DNA of 64,000 bases. Source: Pseudomonadota bacterium. Lineage in GTDB: Bacteria > Pseudomonadota > Gammaproteobacteria > Burkholderiales > Usitatibacteraceae. The position numbers and the translations under genes were made by a program. Below the pieces are notes generated by a model. That model was not told the DNA's origin, searched no databases, and was given only the letters and a program-made list of their open reading frames with translations. Location of the stretch: NCBI GenBank assembly GCA_029781595.1, contig JAKOWJ010000227.1:1-64000 (forward strand), given 5' to 3'. Shown here piece by piece: positions 1 to 8,884 of this stretch (within the stretch, counting starts at the first letter, position 1; each line of letters starts with the position of its first letter).

Positions 1-70
1 CGCTGCCGAAGGCCTGCGCGAAGAACCGCGGGGAGTAGGCGGGGATGAGGATCGAGACGAGCGGCTGCAT
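1..70 (-). CDS. Family 2 glycosyltransferase, N-terminal fragment cut by the window edge
   Basis: Reading the minus strand from the ATG at 70 gives MQPLVSILIPAYSPRFFAQA before the window ends. The pattern VSILIPAY followed by RFF is the classic first beta strand and nucleotide-sugar loop of GT-A fold, family 2 glycosyltransferases. It starts 22 bases after the ftsB stop, in the same direction, so it may be the last gene of the eno-ftsB transcript. Only 23 residues are visible, so donor, acceptor and membrane segments are unknown. The family call rests on this motif alone. Confidence 0.6.
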   Translation of the reverse strand, partial: MQPLVSILIPAYSPRFFAQAFGS

Positions 71-92
71 CGGTCGCGAAGGGGCGCCGCGC

Positions 93-386
93 CTAACGCG
101 ACTGCGCCGGCGCGCCGGGAACCACGACCTGGTAGAAGACCTCGTCGGTGCGGATCATGCCGAGTTCGGTGCGGGCGCGCTCCTCGATGGCGTCCAGCCC
201 CTGCTTGAGGTCGCGCACCTCGGCATCCAGCGCGTCGTTACGCGCCCTGAGGCCGGCGTTCACCGCCTCCTGCGCGAGCACCTGGCGGTCGAGCTCGCGC
301 ACGCGCAGCCAACCTCCCTTCCCGAACCACAACGGGTACTGGAGTACCACGATGAGACCGGCGAGGAAGGCGGCGAGCGCTTTCAC
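93..386 (-). CDS. ftsB: Cell division protein FtsB (septum formation initiator)
   Basis: Small bitopic divisome protein expected to form the FtsQ-FtsL-FtsB complex. From a GTG start at 386 it is 97 residues, the usual FtsB length. It has a short cytoplasmic start (VKALA), one membrane helix (about residues 4-20), then a heptad-rich coiled coil ([20 protein letters not shown]) and the acidic C-terminal [10 protein letters not shown] region typical of FtsB. A longer reading frame continues upstream to 533, but that part is only translated repeat DNA ([14 protein letters not shown]), so the GTG is preferred. It lies downstream of eno, as in most beta- and gammaproteobacteria. Confidence 0.88.
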   Translation of the reverse strand: MKALAAFLAGLIVVLQYPLWFGKGGWLRVRELDRQVLAQEAVNAGLRARNDALDAEVRDLKQGLDAIEERARTELGMIRTDEVFYQVVVPGAPAQSR

Positions 387-560
387 AGCATCGTCATCCC
401 CGCGAAGGCGGGGATCGTCTCCGTCATCCCCGCGCGCTTCGTCATTCCCGCGAAGGCGGGGATCCAGTGTTCGTCGTCGCTGGATTCCCGCCTTCGCGGG
501 AATGACGTAGCGCACCGGAATGACGAAGCGCACCGGAATGACGAAGCGCGCGGGAATGAC
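387..560. repeat. Cluster of palindromic repeats between eno and ftsB
   Basis: Units built on GTCATTCCCGCGAAGGCGGG occur at 393-416 and 441-467, a truncated one at 423-440, and an inverted one at 480-506. The 441-467 and 480-506 copies face each other across 12 bases, so the RNA can fold into a long stem. Each unit also has its own internal hairpin (CCCGC/GCGGG). Three tandem 18-base remnants ending GGAATGAC follow at 507-524, 525-542 and 543-560. This repeat family is widespread in beta- and gammaproteobacteria. Here it sits within the eno-ftsB intercistronic region, so it could modulate ftsB expression or mRNA stability. Confidence 0.9.
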
Positions 561-570
561 ATGTTTCGCT

Positions 571-1914
<1,344 letters not shown>

Positions 1915-1954
1915 ATCCCAACGGGTGCCGGCCGCCCCCCGCGGCCGGGGCGCC

Positions 1955-2446
1955 TCAGAGCTTCTTCTCGAGGGCGTCGGCCACCTTTCGCGCGTCGTCG
2001 TCCTCGCGGTCCGCGGGCTTGGCGCCGCCGACGGTGATGACCACCCAGGTGCGGCCCTTGAGCATCTGCAGGTTGCCGAGCTTGGCGCTCCAGAAGGCCG
2101 AGGCCCCGCCGATCAGCATGGGCTTGGACTGGAACTTGAGCTTCTCCTCGCCGAAGGCGTGGCCCGCCTCCGCGTCGCTGCGGGCGAAGCGGAAGGTGAC
2201 GCTCGCCGAGACGGGCTTGCCGTCCTTCGAGCCGTGGTAGGTGCAGGTGGGGATCACCTTCGGCCGGCGCACCTTCGGGTTGATCGGCTCGGGCTCGGCG
2301 GCGGTGCCCAGCGCCGCCTTGGCCATGGCCTGCGTGAAGACCTCGCAGGCGTCGAAGCCGGGCTCGGCCGCGGGCGCGGCCAGGGCCGCCGCCGGCAGGC
2401 CCGCCAGCAGGGCCGCCAGCGCGGCCGTCAAGGGAGTGGTTCGCAT
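1955..2446 (-). CDS. Small exported protein of unknown function, paralogue of the protein at 34833-35330
   Basis: 163 residues with a clear Sec signal peptide (Arg near the start, hydrophobic core, cleavage near ALA-AP around residue 23). The mature part has two cysteines, in FDACEVF and PTCTYHG, which probably form a disulfide. It ends with a strand (GRTWVVITVGG) and an acidic helix. Cysteine spacing, the AKAALG/AKLLG helix and the late strand match the second exported protein at 34833-35330, so I read them as paralogues with a DUF3558-like or lipoprotein-sensor-like fold. That fold assignment is inference. The function is unknown. Confidence 0.75.
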   Translation of the reverse strand: MRTTPLTAALAALLAGLPAAALAAPAAEPGFDACEVFTQAMAKAALGTAAEPEPINPKVRRPKVIPTCTYHGSKDGKPVSASVTFRFARSDAEAGHAFGEEKLKFQSKPMLIGGASAFWSAKLGNLQMLKGRTWVVITVGGAKPADREDDDARKVADALEKKL

Positions 2447-2512
2447 GTCGTCGTCTCCTGTCCGTCGCGTTTCCGGGGAATGGCCAACGTGCGCCCGGCG
2501 CCTTGCGGCCCG

Positions 2513-3367
2513 TCAGCCGGTGGGGTTGCGGGTGCCCCCGAGCCGGCCGTTGTAGGTGCAGAACTGGTCCTGCCCGCTGAAGGTGGCGTGGAAACCGTTG
2601 GCCTGCGCGTCCAGCGCGGAAAGCGCGAACACGCCCGAGTTGGCCTGGAAGCCGTTCACGATGCACGAGAAGCTGCCCGAGGGCACCGCGAGCAGTCGCC
2701 CCTGCAGGGCGTAGTTGCCGACGAGGGTGCAGGTGGCCGGCGCGCCCGAGGCCGCGACGAACGCCACCTTCACCGTGAGCTGGGTGGCGGTCTGCGTGAC
2801 CGTGGTCGTGCCCAGCCAGTCCACCTGGCCGTTGTCGCTGGCGGTGCCGCAGGAGGAGGCGAGCGCCACCAGGCCGCCCGCGTAGGAGCCGCCGGCCGAG
2901 GTCGCCTTCCAGCTCTGCCGGCCGATGGCCTTGACCACCGCCGTGCCGTCCACCGTGTACGAGAGGGTGCCCGTCGAGGGCGAGTCGAACGTGACCGTCA
3001 CGTTGCCGACCGGCGTCACGCCCACCTGCGCGGGATCGAACGCGCCGCCGAACCAGGGGCCCGTGGTCGAGTAGAGCGTCCCGGCGAAGCGCGTGCCGGT
3101 GGATGGCTGGGGATTGGTGGGCGTCACGGCCGAGGCCACGTACCAGCGCGGCGACTTGTCGGGGCCGTAGACGAAGAAGGTGAGGAAGAGCGTGTCGTCC
3201 TGCTGGACGACGTTCACGCCCCAGCCGCTCTCGCTCTCGGCCGGCACGGCCCACCAGAGGTCGGAATAGTCGACGGAGTACGAGGTCGCCCGCGCGGGCG
3301 CGCAAGGCACGATGCAGGCGAGGGCCAGGAGGGCCGCGGCGGCAAGCCGGGCGGCGGACTTCGTCAT
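2513..3367 (-). CDS. Exported protein with an SESGWGVN motif, function unknown
   Basis: 284 residues from the ATG at 3367. A signal peptide (MTKSAARLAAAALLALACIV) ends near ARA-TSY. The mature protein opens with DLWWAVPAESESGWGVNVVQ, a motif I recognise from a poorly characterised, often multicopy secreted family in beta- and gammaproteobacteria. The rest looks all-beta, rich in Thr, Gly and Ser. Four cysteines in the C-terminal half (SSCGTA, ATCTLVG, FSCIVNG, QFCTYNG) are spaced for two disulfides. An upstream ATG at 3400 would overlap a likely -10 box (TAGAAT, 3399-3404), so the downstream start is preferred. Confidence 0.78.
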   Translation of the reverse strand: MTKSAARLAAAALLALACIVPCAPARATSYSVDYSDLWWAVPAESESGWGVNVVQQDDTLFLTFFVYGPDKSPRWYVASAVTPTNPQPSTGTRFAGTLYSTTGPWFGGAFDPAQVGVTPVGNVTVTFDSPSTGTLSYTVDGTAVVKAIGRQSWKATSAGGSYAGGLVALASSCGTASDNGQVDWLGTTTVTQTATQLTVKVAFVAASGAPATCTLVGNYALQGRLLAVPSGSFSCIVNGFQANSGVFALSALDAQANGFHATFSGQDQFCTYNGRLGGTRNPTG

Positions 3368-3398
3368 CGGGTCGGACCGGGCGGGTTGCGATGCCCGC

Positions 3399-3404
3399 AT
3401 TCTA
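3399..3404 (-). promoter_or_regulatory. Candidate -10 box for the exported protein at 2513-3367
   Basis: Minus strand TAGAAT, 31 bases ahead of the chosen ATG at 3367, giving a leader of about 25 bases. Its position argues against translation starting at 3400. No clear -35 is seen. Confidence 0.35.
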
Positions 3405-3412
3405 GACCGGAC

Positions 3413-5065
3413 CTAGCGGCTCTTGCTCGTGCGCACCGTGAGCACGCTGGGCGGCGCCTCGAAGGTGTCGGGCCGCGCGTTCTGCCAGAAGACCTGGTAG
3501 ACGGGGTGGCTCGGCACGCCCTCGAGCAGCTCGCCGGGCCTGAGCCAGGGGTGCAGCGTGGAGAGCGAGCGCACCTCGTTGGAGGAGACGCGCCGGATCA
3601 CGTGCTCGGGCCCCAGCTCGCTGGGGTGCGAAAGGCCCGCGGCGCCCAGCAGCTCCTTCAGGGCCTTGAGCGTGTTCTGGTGGAAGTTGCAGACGCGGTC
3701 GGCCTTGTCGGGGACCACGAGCGCGCGCATGCGGCGCGGGTCCTGCGTGGTCACGCCCGTGGGGCAGTGGCCCGTGTGGCAGGTCTGCGCCTGCAGGCAC
3801 CCCAGCGCGAACATGAAGCCGCGCGCGCTGTTGCACCAGTCCGCGCCGATGGCCATGGTGCGCGCGATGTCGAAGGCGGTGACGATCTTGCCGCTCGCGC
3901 CCACGCGCACCTTCTCGCGCAGGTTCACGCCCACGAGCGAGTTGTGCACCAGCATGAGCCCCTCGCGCAGCGGCGCGCCCACGTGGTCCGTGAATTCCAG
4001 GGGCGCGGCGCCCGTGCCGCCCTCGCCGCCGTCGACGACGACGAAATCCGGCGTGATTCCCGACTCCACCATGGCCTTGACGATGCCGAACCACTCCCAG
4101 GGGTGGCCGATGGCGAGCTTGAAGCCGGTGGGCTTGCCGCCGGAGAGCGTGCGCAGCCGGTCGATGAAGTGCAGCAGCTCCAGGGGCGTCGCGAAGGCCG
4201 AGTGCTTCGCCGGCGAGATGCAGTCCACGCCCACCGGCACGTGGCGCGCCTCGGCGATCTCGGGCGTGACCTTCGCCCCCGGCAGCACGCCGCCGTGTCC
4301 GGGCTTCGCCCCCTGCGAGAGCTTCACCTCGATCATCTTCACCTGGTCCGAGGTGGCGTTGGCCACGAAGCGCGCCTCGTTGAAGCGCCCGGCGTCGTCG
4401 CGGCAACCGAAGTAGCCGCTGCCGATCTCCCACACCAGGTCGCCGCCCCTCTCGCGGTGGTAGCGCGAGATCGAGCCCTCGCCCGTGTCGTGGAAGAAGC
4501 GCCCGCGCTTCGCGCCCTCGTTGAGCGCGAGGACCGCGTTGGCCGACAGCGCCCCGAAGCTCATCGCCGAGATGTTGAAGACGCTCGCCGAATAGGGCTT
4601 CGCCACCCGCCCCTCGCCGATGGCGATGCGGAAGTCGTGGCTCGCGATCTCCACGGGCGCGATGGAGTGGTTGATCCACTCGTACTGCGGCTCGTAGAAG
4701 TCCATCTGCGTGCCGAAGGGGCGCTTGTCCACCACGCCCTTGGCGCGCTGGTAGACGATGGAGCGCTGCTGGCGCGAGAACGGCGTGTGGTCGTTGTCCG
4801 ACTCGATGAAGTACTGGCGGATCTCGGGGCGGATGTACTCGAAGAAGAAGCGGAAGTGCGCGATGACCGGGTAGTTGCGGCGGATGGCCTGGCGCGGCTG
4901 CATGAAGTCGAAGGCGCCCACCAGCGCGAGGACGGCGAAGGCCGCCGTCGGCCACCACCACCACGGCGAGGCGGCCGTGGCCGCCGCGCAGGCGAGCGCG
5001 AGCAGCCCGCAAGCGGCCCAGGCCCAGTACCGTTGCGGGACGATCTCGTCGACGACGCTCAACAC
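3413..5065 (-). CDS. FMN-binding glutamate-synthase-like protein, membrane anchored
   Basis: About 550 residues and related to the synthase domain of glutamate synthase large subunit, without the glutaminase and GXGXG domains. Two N-terminal membrane helices (YWAWAACGLLALACAAATAA, then PTAAFAVLALVGAF) precede the barrel. FMN and substrate loops (NISAMSFGALS, GDLVWEIGSGYFG, VDGGEGGTGAAP) are present, as is an iron-sulfur type cysteine cluster, CLQAQTCHTGHCPTG. The start is taken as GTG 5065 because GGGAGG lies just upstream and a -10-like CAGAAT lies at 5109-5114; an upstream TTG at 5119 is less likely. The physiological substrate of this stand-alone family is not established. Confidence 0.85.
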   Translation of the reverse strand: MLSVVDEIVPQRYWAWAACGLLALACAAATAASPWWWWPTAAFAVLALVGAFDFMQPRQAIRRNYPVIAHFRFFFEYIRPEIRQYFIESDNDHTPFSRQQRSIVYQRAKGVVDKRPFGTQMDFYEPQYEWINHSIAPVEIASHDFRIAIGEGRVAKPYSASVFNISAMSFGALSANAVLALNEGAKRGRFFHDTGEGSISRYHRERGGDLVWEIGSGYFGCRDDAGRFNEARFVANATSDQVKMIEVKLSQGAKPGHGGVLPGAKVTPEIAEARHVPVGVDCISPAKHSAFATPLELLHFIDRLRTLSGGKPTGFKLAIGHPWEWFGIVKAMVESGITPDFVVVDGGEGGTGAAPLEFTDHVGAPLREGLMLVHNSLVGVNLREKVRVGASGKIVTAFDIARTMAIGADWCNSARGFMFALGCLQAQTCHTGHCPTGVTTQDPRRMRALVVPDKADRVCNFHQNTLKALKELLGAAGLSHPSELGPEHVIRRVSSNEVRSLSTLHPWLRPGELLEGVPSHPVYQVFWQNARPDTFEAPPSVLTVRTSKSR

Positions 5066-5146
5066 GGGCCCTCCCGGGGCGTTTGCGGCCTCGCGGCCAC
5101 CGGCGGCGATTCTGCGCAATGCGCCGCCCCTTGTAAATCGACGCGC

Positions 5147-5884
5147 CTAGCGCAGCACCCCGCGCAGCGCGTCCAGGGCGCCCTCCACGCCGCCGCGGCG
5201 CAGCAGCTCGGCGTTGGTGAGCAGCGTGCGCGCCACGCTGCCGGTGAGCGCGGCGGCCACCCGCTCGGCCGCCTGCCCCGCGGTGACGCCCCCGCCGTGC
5301 CGGCCCAGGTCGCGCACGTCCACGTCCGGCAGGGCGAAGGTGATCCCCTGGCCCTTGAGCGCCGGGTTGGTCATGGTCACGCGCGCCCCGCGCAGGGTCA
5401 CGCGGCCGATCACGTAGCGGCGGCCGGAGGGGGGCGCGCCGCCCTTCCCGGCGCCCTCTCCTCGCGCCTGGCCATCGGCGGCGCGGCCGAGCCCGGCCTC
5501 GATGTGGCGGCGGATCGCCTCCAGGTTGTTGGTGCCGCCCTTGAGCTCGTAGGTGATCTCGGGGGCGTCCACGAGGATGTCGTGGATCGTCACCACGTCG
5601 GCGCCGAGCGTGGAAGGGTCGAGCGAGACGGCGATGGTGCCGGCGCGGATCGCCCGCGGCGCGCCGTAGCCCGGCGGATTGCCCACCTCCAGGCCGCGCA
5701 GGACGCCGCGGCCCTCGCGCGCGGCGATGGAGACCTCGCGGACGGTGACCGGGGCGCCCACGAGCCCGGGGCCGAAGCGCTCGATCGCGGTCTTCACCAC
5801 GTAGTCGAGGGAGTTCAGGAACCACCAGGCCCCGCCGGCGAGCAGGGCCGCGACCACCAGGACGGCCAGGAGCGCGCGCTTCAC
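5147..5884 (-). CDS. AsmA-like (DUF748-type) membrane-anchored periplasmic protein
   Basis: 245 residues from a GTG at 5884, 16 bases after the aminopeptidase stop, so probably co-transcribed with it. One N-terminal membrane anchor (VKRALLAVLVVAALLAGGAWW) is followed by a short AsmA-like domain. The family pattern is visible: TAIERFGPGLVGAPVTVREV, then GLEVGNPPGYG, a repeated strand pair, and ELKGGTNNLEAI. The C-terminus is helical and Arg/Leu rich. AsmA-family proteins act in envelope lipid traffic or outer-membrane biogenesis, but this short version has no assigned role. A Gly-rich linker near residue 140 may be disordered. Confidence 0.72.
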   Translation of the reverse strand: MKRALLAVLVVAALLAGGAWWFLNSLDYVVKTAIERFGPGLVGAPVTVREVSIAAREGRGVLRGLEVGNPPGYGAPRAIRAGTIAVSLDPSTLGADVVTIHDILVDAPEITYELKGGTNNLEAIRRHIEAGLGRAADGQARGEGAGKGGAPPSGRRYVIGRVTLRGARVTMTNPALKGQGITFALPDVDVRDLGRHGGGVTAGQAAERVAAALTGSVARTLLTNAELLRRGGVEGALDALRGVLR

Positions 5885-5900
5885 CGTCCGCCGGGATCGC

Positions 5901-7268
5901 CTAGGACAGCGCGGCGAGCGCGGCGCGAAGGCCCAGCGCCTCGCCGCCCGCGGGGCGACCGGGACGCGAGGCGTCGTTCCACGCGAAGGTGTCGAAGTGC
6001 GCCCAGGCCACCGACGCGGGCACGAAGCGCTCGAGGAAGAGCGCGCCGACGATGGCGCCGGCGAAGCCGCCGCGGCCGCTGTTGGCGAAGTCGGCCACGT
6101 CGCTGTCGAAGAGGCGCCGGTAGCCGGGCCACAGCGGCAGGCGCCAGACCGGGTCGTCCACCGCCTCGCCGCCCGCGAGGAGCCGGGCCGCGAGCCTGTC
6201 GTCGTTGGCGAAGAGCGCCGGCAGCTCGGGCCCGAGGGCCACGCGCGCCGCGCCCGTGAGCGTGGCGAAATCGATGATCGTGCGCGGCCTGTCCTCGGCG
6301 GCGTAGGCCAGCGCGTCGGCCAGCACCACGCGCCCCTCGGCGTCGGTGTTGCCGATCTCCACGGTGAGGCCGGCGCGCGTGCGCACGATGTCACCCGGAC
6401 GGTAGGCGTTGCCGGAGACGGCGTTCTCCACGGCGGGCACCAGCAGCTGCAGGCGGTACGGCAGCCCGCGCTCCATCACCAGCTGCGCCAGGGCGATGGC
6501 GTGCGCGGCCCCGCCCATGTCCTTCTTCATGAGGCGCATGCCGTCGGCGGTCTTGAGGTCCAGGCCCCCGGAGTCGAAGCACACGCCCTTGCCGACGATC
6601 GCCAGGCGCGGGTGCTTCGCGCTGCCCCAGTTGAGCTCGAGCAGGCGCGGCTCGCGGGTCGCGGCGCGCCCCACGGCGTGGATGGCCGGGAAGTTCTGCG
6701 CAAGCAGCTCGTCGCCCACCCACTCGTCGAACTCGGCGCCGTGGCGCTCCGCGAGGCCCCGCACCACGTCCGAGAGCTCGGCCGGGCCCATGTCCTCGGC
6801 CGGCGTGTTCACCAGGTCGCGCACGAGCTTGACCGCCCCGGCCTCGCCGAGCGCGGCGGCCACCTTCGCGGAGGGCTCGACCTGCAGGTCCGCGGGCTTG
6901 CGGCGCGCCTTGCGGTAGCGCGTGAACTGGTAGCTGCCCAGCGCCCAGCCGAAGGCGGCGCGGTCGGTCCCGAGCGTGACGGGCGACTTGCCGAGCGCGT
7001 AGCGCCCCGGCGCGAGCTTCATCGGCAGCGAGGCGAGCGCCCAGGGGTCGTCGGCGTCGCGCACGCCGGCGAGCACCGCGTGCGCCTCGCCCCGCGCGCC
7101 CGGCACCACGCAGTGCGCGTGCGGCTGCGCGTCGAAGCCGCTCGCCTGCACCCACCGGCGCTGCGCCGGGGTGAGCTTGTCGAGCAGGCGCGGCAGGCGC
7201 TTCGCGTCGGTGGCGAGGATCGGCGTGGCGGCCTTGTCGAAGGCCTTGCGGTCGGCGATGACGGTCAT
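5901..7268 (-). CDS. Leucyl aminopeptidase family (M17) metallopeptidase
   Basis: 455 residues; cytosolic exopeptidase releasing N-terminal amino acids from peptides using two divalent metals. The metal and catalytic residues are all visible: Lys227 and Asp232 in GKGVCFDSGG, Asp250 in MKKDMGG, and the family signature NTDAEGRV at 307-314 (metal-binding Asp and Glu, catalytic Arg). The divergent N-terminal domain and overall length are closer to the PepB-like subgroup than to classical PepA. A TAGAAT -10 box at 7305-7310 lies ahead of the start. The AsmA-like gene follows closely downstream. Confidence 0.9.
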   Translation of the reverse strand: MTVIADRKAFDKAATPILATDAKRLPRLLDKLTPAQRRWVQASGFDAQPHAHCVVPGARGEAHAVLAGVRDADDPWALASLPMKLAPGRYALGKSPVTLGTDRAAFGWALGSYQFTRYRKARRKPADLQVEPSAKVAAALGEAGAVKLVRDLVNTPAEDMGPAELSDVVRGLAERHGAEFDEWVGDELLAQNFPAIHAVGRAATREPRLLELNWGSAKHPRLAIVGKGVCFDSGGLDLKTADGMRLMKKDMGGAAHAIALAQLVMERGLPYRLQLLVPAVENAVSGNAYRPGDIVRTRAGLTVEIGNTDAEGRVVLADALAYAAEDRPRTIIDFATLTGAARVALGPELPALFANDDRLAARLLAGGEAVDDPVWRLPLWPGYRRLFDSDVADFANSGRGGFAGAIVGALFLERFVPASVAWAHFDTFAWNDASRPGRPAGGEALGLRAALAALS

Positions 7269-7304
7269 GGGGGATCGGCTGGCGGGGGAGCGGGCGAAGG
7301 CCGG

Positions 7305-7310
7305 ATTCTA
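7305..7310 (-). promoter_or_regulatory. Candidate -10 box for the M17 aminopeptidase
   Basis: Minus strand TAGAAT, 37 bases ahead of the ATG at 7268. It lies back-to-back with the plus-strand TATAAT at 7342-7347, so the 110-base gap looks like a divergent promoter region. Confidence 0.35.
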
Positions 7311-7341
7311 CCGGGTTCGCCGCGCCCTTCCGCGCGGCGCC

Positions 7342-7347
7342 TATAAT
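7342..7347 (+). promoter_or_regulatory. Candidate -10 box for the copper chaperone gene
   Basis: Perfect TATAAT 33 bases upstream of the ATG at 7380, with a GAGGGG ribosome binding site between them. The -35 region (around 7316-7324) is only weakly TTGACA-like. Confidence 0.45.
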
Positions 7348-7379
7348 TCCGGGAGACGACGACCCCGAGGGGAAAAGCG

Positions 7380-7841
7380 ATGAAGACGCTGTGGAAGGCA
7401 GGCACGCTGGCCGCGCTGGCGGTGGTTTCGGCGCAGGCCTGGGCGCAGGTCACCGTGACGGAGGCGTGGGTGCGCGGCACCGTGCCCAAGCAGACGGCCA
7501 CCGGCGCGTTCATGAAGATCCGCAGCGACAAGGATCTGTCGCTCGTGAACGCGGCCTCGCCCGCGGCCAACATCGTCGAGGTGCACAAGATGCTGATGCA
7601 CGACAACGTGATGGTGATGCGGGCCATCGACGAGCTGCCGCTGCCGGCCGGCAAGACGGTGGAGCTCAAGCCCGGCGGCTACCACGTGATGCTGATCGAG
7701 CTGGTGAAGCCGCTGGAGGCCGGGCAGAAGGTGCCGATCACGCTCACCCTCTCCGACAAGGACGGCAAGAAGACCAAGGTCGAGGTGACGGCCGAGGTCC
7801 GCGCCATGACCGCGGGCCACGGGCACGACAGGAAGCACTAG
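7380..7841 (+). CDS. Periplasmic copper chaperone, PCu(A)C family
   Basis: 153 residues with a Sec signal peptide (cleavage near AQAWA-QV, residue 22). The mature domain shows the PCu(A)C copper(I) site: His and Met in VHKMLMHDN, a Met some ten residues later (VMVMR), and the distal pair in GGYHVML, with PLPAGKTVELKPGG between. Such proteins deliver copper to cytochrome oxidase CuA or CuB centres, often with Sco proteins. None of those partners is nearby. The His-rich tail GHGHDRKH may give extra metal binding. It has its own promoter and sits convergent with the HDAC-like gene, with a 7-base gap. Confidence 0.9.
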   Translation: MKTLWKAGTLAALAVVSAQAWAQVTVTEAWVRGTVPKQTATGAFMKIRSDKDLSLVNAASPAANIVEVHKMLMHDNVMVMRAIDELPLPAGKTVELKPGGYHVMLIELVKPLEAGQKVPITLTLSDKDGKKTKVEVTAEVRAMTAGHGHDRKH

Positions 7842-7848
7842 CCGCGCT

Positions 7849-8772
7849 TCAGGCCGAGACCAGCTCGCGCACGTGCGCGGCCACGCTGCGCGCGAGCGCG
7901 TGCAGGTGGTAGCCGCCCTCCAGCATCGAGATCACCCGCCCGCCGCAGTACGCGTGCGCCGCGCGCACCAGCTCGGCCGTGACCCAGGCGTAGTCCGACT
8001 CCACCCAGCGAAGGCCCGCCATGTCGTCGGCCTGGTGCGCGTCGAAGCCCGCGGAGATGTACAGCAGCTGCGGCTGGAAAGCCTCCAGGGCGGGCAGCCA
8101 GTAGTCCTGCACCGCGGCGCGCAGCTGCTCGCCCGTGGCGCCGGCGGCCAGGCCCACGTTCACCATGTTCAGGCCCTTGGGCTCGTCGCCCTGGAAGGGG
8201 TAGAGGCCGCGCTGGAAGGTCGAGACCATGAGCACGCGCGGGTCGGAGGCCAGGATGTCCTCGCTGCCGTTGCCGTGGTGCACGTCGAAGTCCACGAGCG
8301 CCACGCGCTCCAGGCCGTGCGCGTCCAGCGCGTGGCGGATGCCCACCGCCACGTTGTTGAAGAAGCAGAAGCCCATGGGCGCGTCGCGCTCGGCGTGGTG
8401 GCCCGGCGGGCGCACGGCGCAGAAGGCGCTGCGCACTTCGCCCTTGAGCACGAGGTCGGTCGCGAGCACCGCCGCCCCGGCCGAGCGCAGCGCCGCCTGC
8501 ACCGTGTGCGGGTTCATCGCGGTGTCCGGGTCGACGTGCACGTAGCCGGATTCCGGCGCGCTCGCGAGGATCTCGGCGACGTGGCGCGCGGTGTGCGCAC
8601 GCTCGAGCTGCTCCACGGTGGCGGGCGGCGCGTCGTAGGGGATGAGCAGGCTCATCAGCCCCTGGGCCAGCAGGTGGTCCGAGATGGCGTCCAGCCGCTC
8701 CGGGCATTCGGGGTGGCCCTCTCCCATCTCGTGGAGCAGGCAGTCGCGGTGCGTGATCCAGGCGCAGGGCAT
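7849..8772 (-). CDS. Histone-deacetylase-family zinc amidohydrolase
   Basis: 307 residues, similar to bacterial class II HDAC-like and acetylpolyamine amidohydrolases. All active-site features are present: tandem His125-His126 in RPPGHHAE, zinc ligands Asp163 and His165 in DFDVHHGNG, zinc ligand Asp244 in SAGFDAH, and Tyr288 in LEGGYHL, which polarises the acyl group. Substrate is unknown; acetylpolyamines, acetylated lysines or small N-acyl amides are possible. The ATG at 8772 follows a strong GGGAGGAG site. An FNR/Anr-like box at 8824-8837 lies upstream, with a well-placed TAGGAT -10 at 8796-8801. Confidence 0.92.
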   Translation of the reverse strand: MPCAWITHRDCLLHEMGEGHPECPERLDAISDHLLAQGLMSLLIPYDAPPATVEQLERAHTARHVAEILASAPESGYVHVDPDTAMNPHTVQAALRSAGAAVLATDLVLKGEVRSAFCAVRPPGHHAERDAPMGFCFFNNVAVGIRHALDAHGLERVALVDFDVHHGNGSEDILASDPRVLMVSTFQRGLYPFQGDEPKGLNMVNVGLAAGATGEQLRAAVQDYWLPALEAFQPQLLYISAGFDAHQADDMAGLRWVESDYAWVTAELVRAAHAYCGGRVISMLEGGYHLHALARSVAAHVRELVSA

Positions 8773-8823
8773 TCTTGTGGTCTCCTCCCGCCTTCATCCT
8801 AGGCACCGGCTGCCGGCCGGCCC

Positions 8824-8837
8824 TTGCGCGCGGTCAA
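8824..8837. promoter_or_regulatory. FNR/Anr-like box between the HDAC-like and potassium channel genes
   Basis: TTGCGCGCGGTCAA matches the 5-4-5 FNR/Anr/Dnr layout (TTGAT-N4-ATCAA), with a good right half site and a TTGCG left half. Its centre is 32 bases from the minus-strand TAGGAT at 8796-8801, the spacing expected for activation from -41.5. This suggests oxygen- or NO-responsive control of the HDAC-like gene. Confidence 0.5.
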
Positions 8838-8884
8838 GCCGCCGGGGGTGGCGCCCGCGGGCGCGGCGCGGCTAGGATCGCGCC

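Noticed and set aside
387-560. CRISPR array from regularly repeated GTCATTCC units
   Set aside because: Units are in both orientations, palindromic, with no constant-length spacers and no cas genes. They match a dispersed repeat family.
5065-5119. TTG at 5119 as start of the glutamate-synthase-like gene
   Set aside because: GTG 5065 has GGGAGG just upstream, and the longer version would overlap a likely -10 box.
1925-6259. Open frame of 1,444 codons on the plus strand opposite several minus-strand genes
   Set aside because: It has Arg/Gly/His/Ala-rich composition without domains, and every homologous gene here reads on the minus strand. Long antisense frames are expected at this GC content. 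The same applies to other very long antisense frames in the window.
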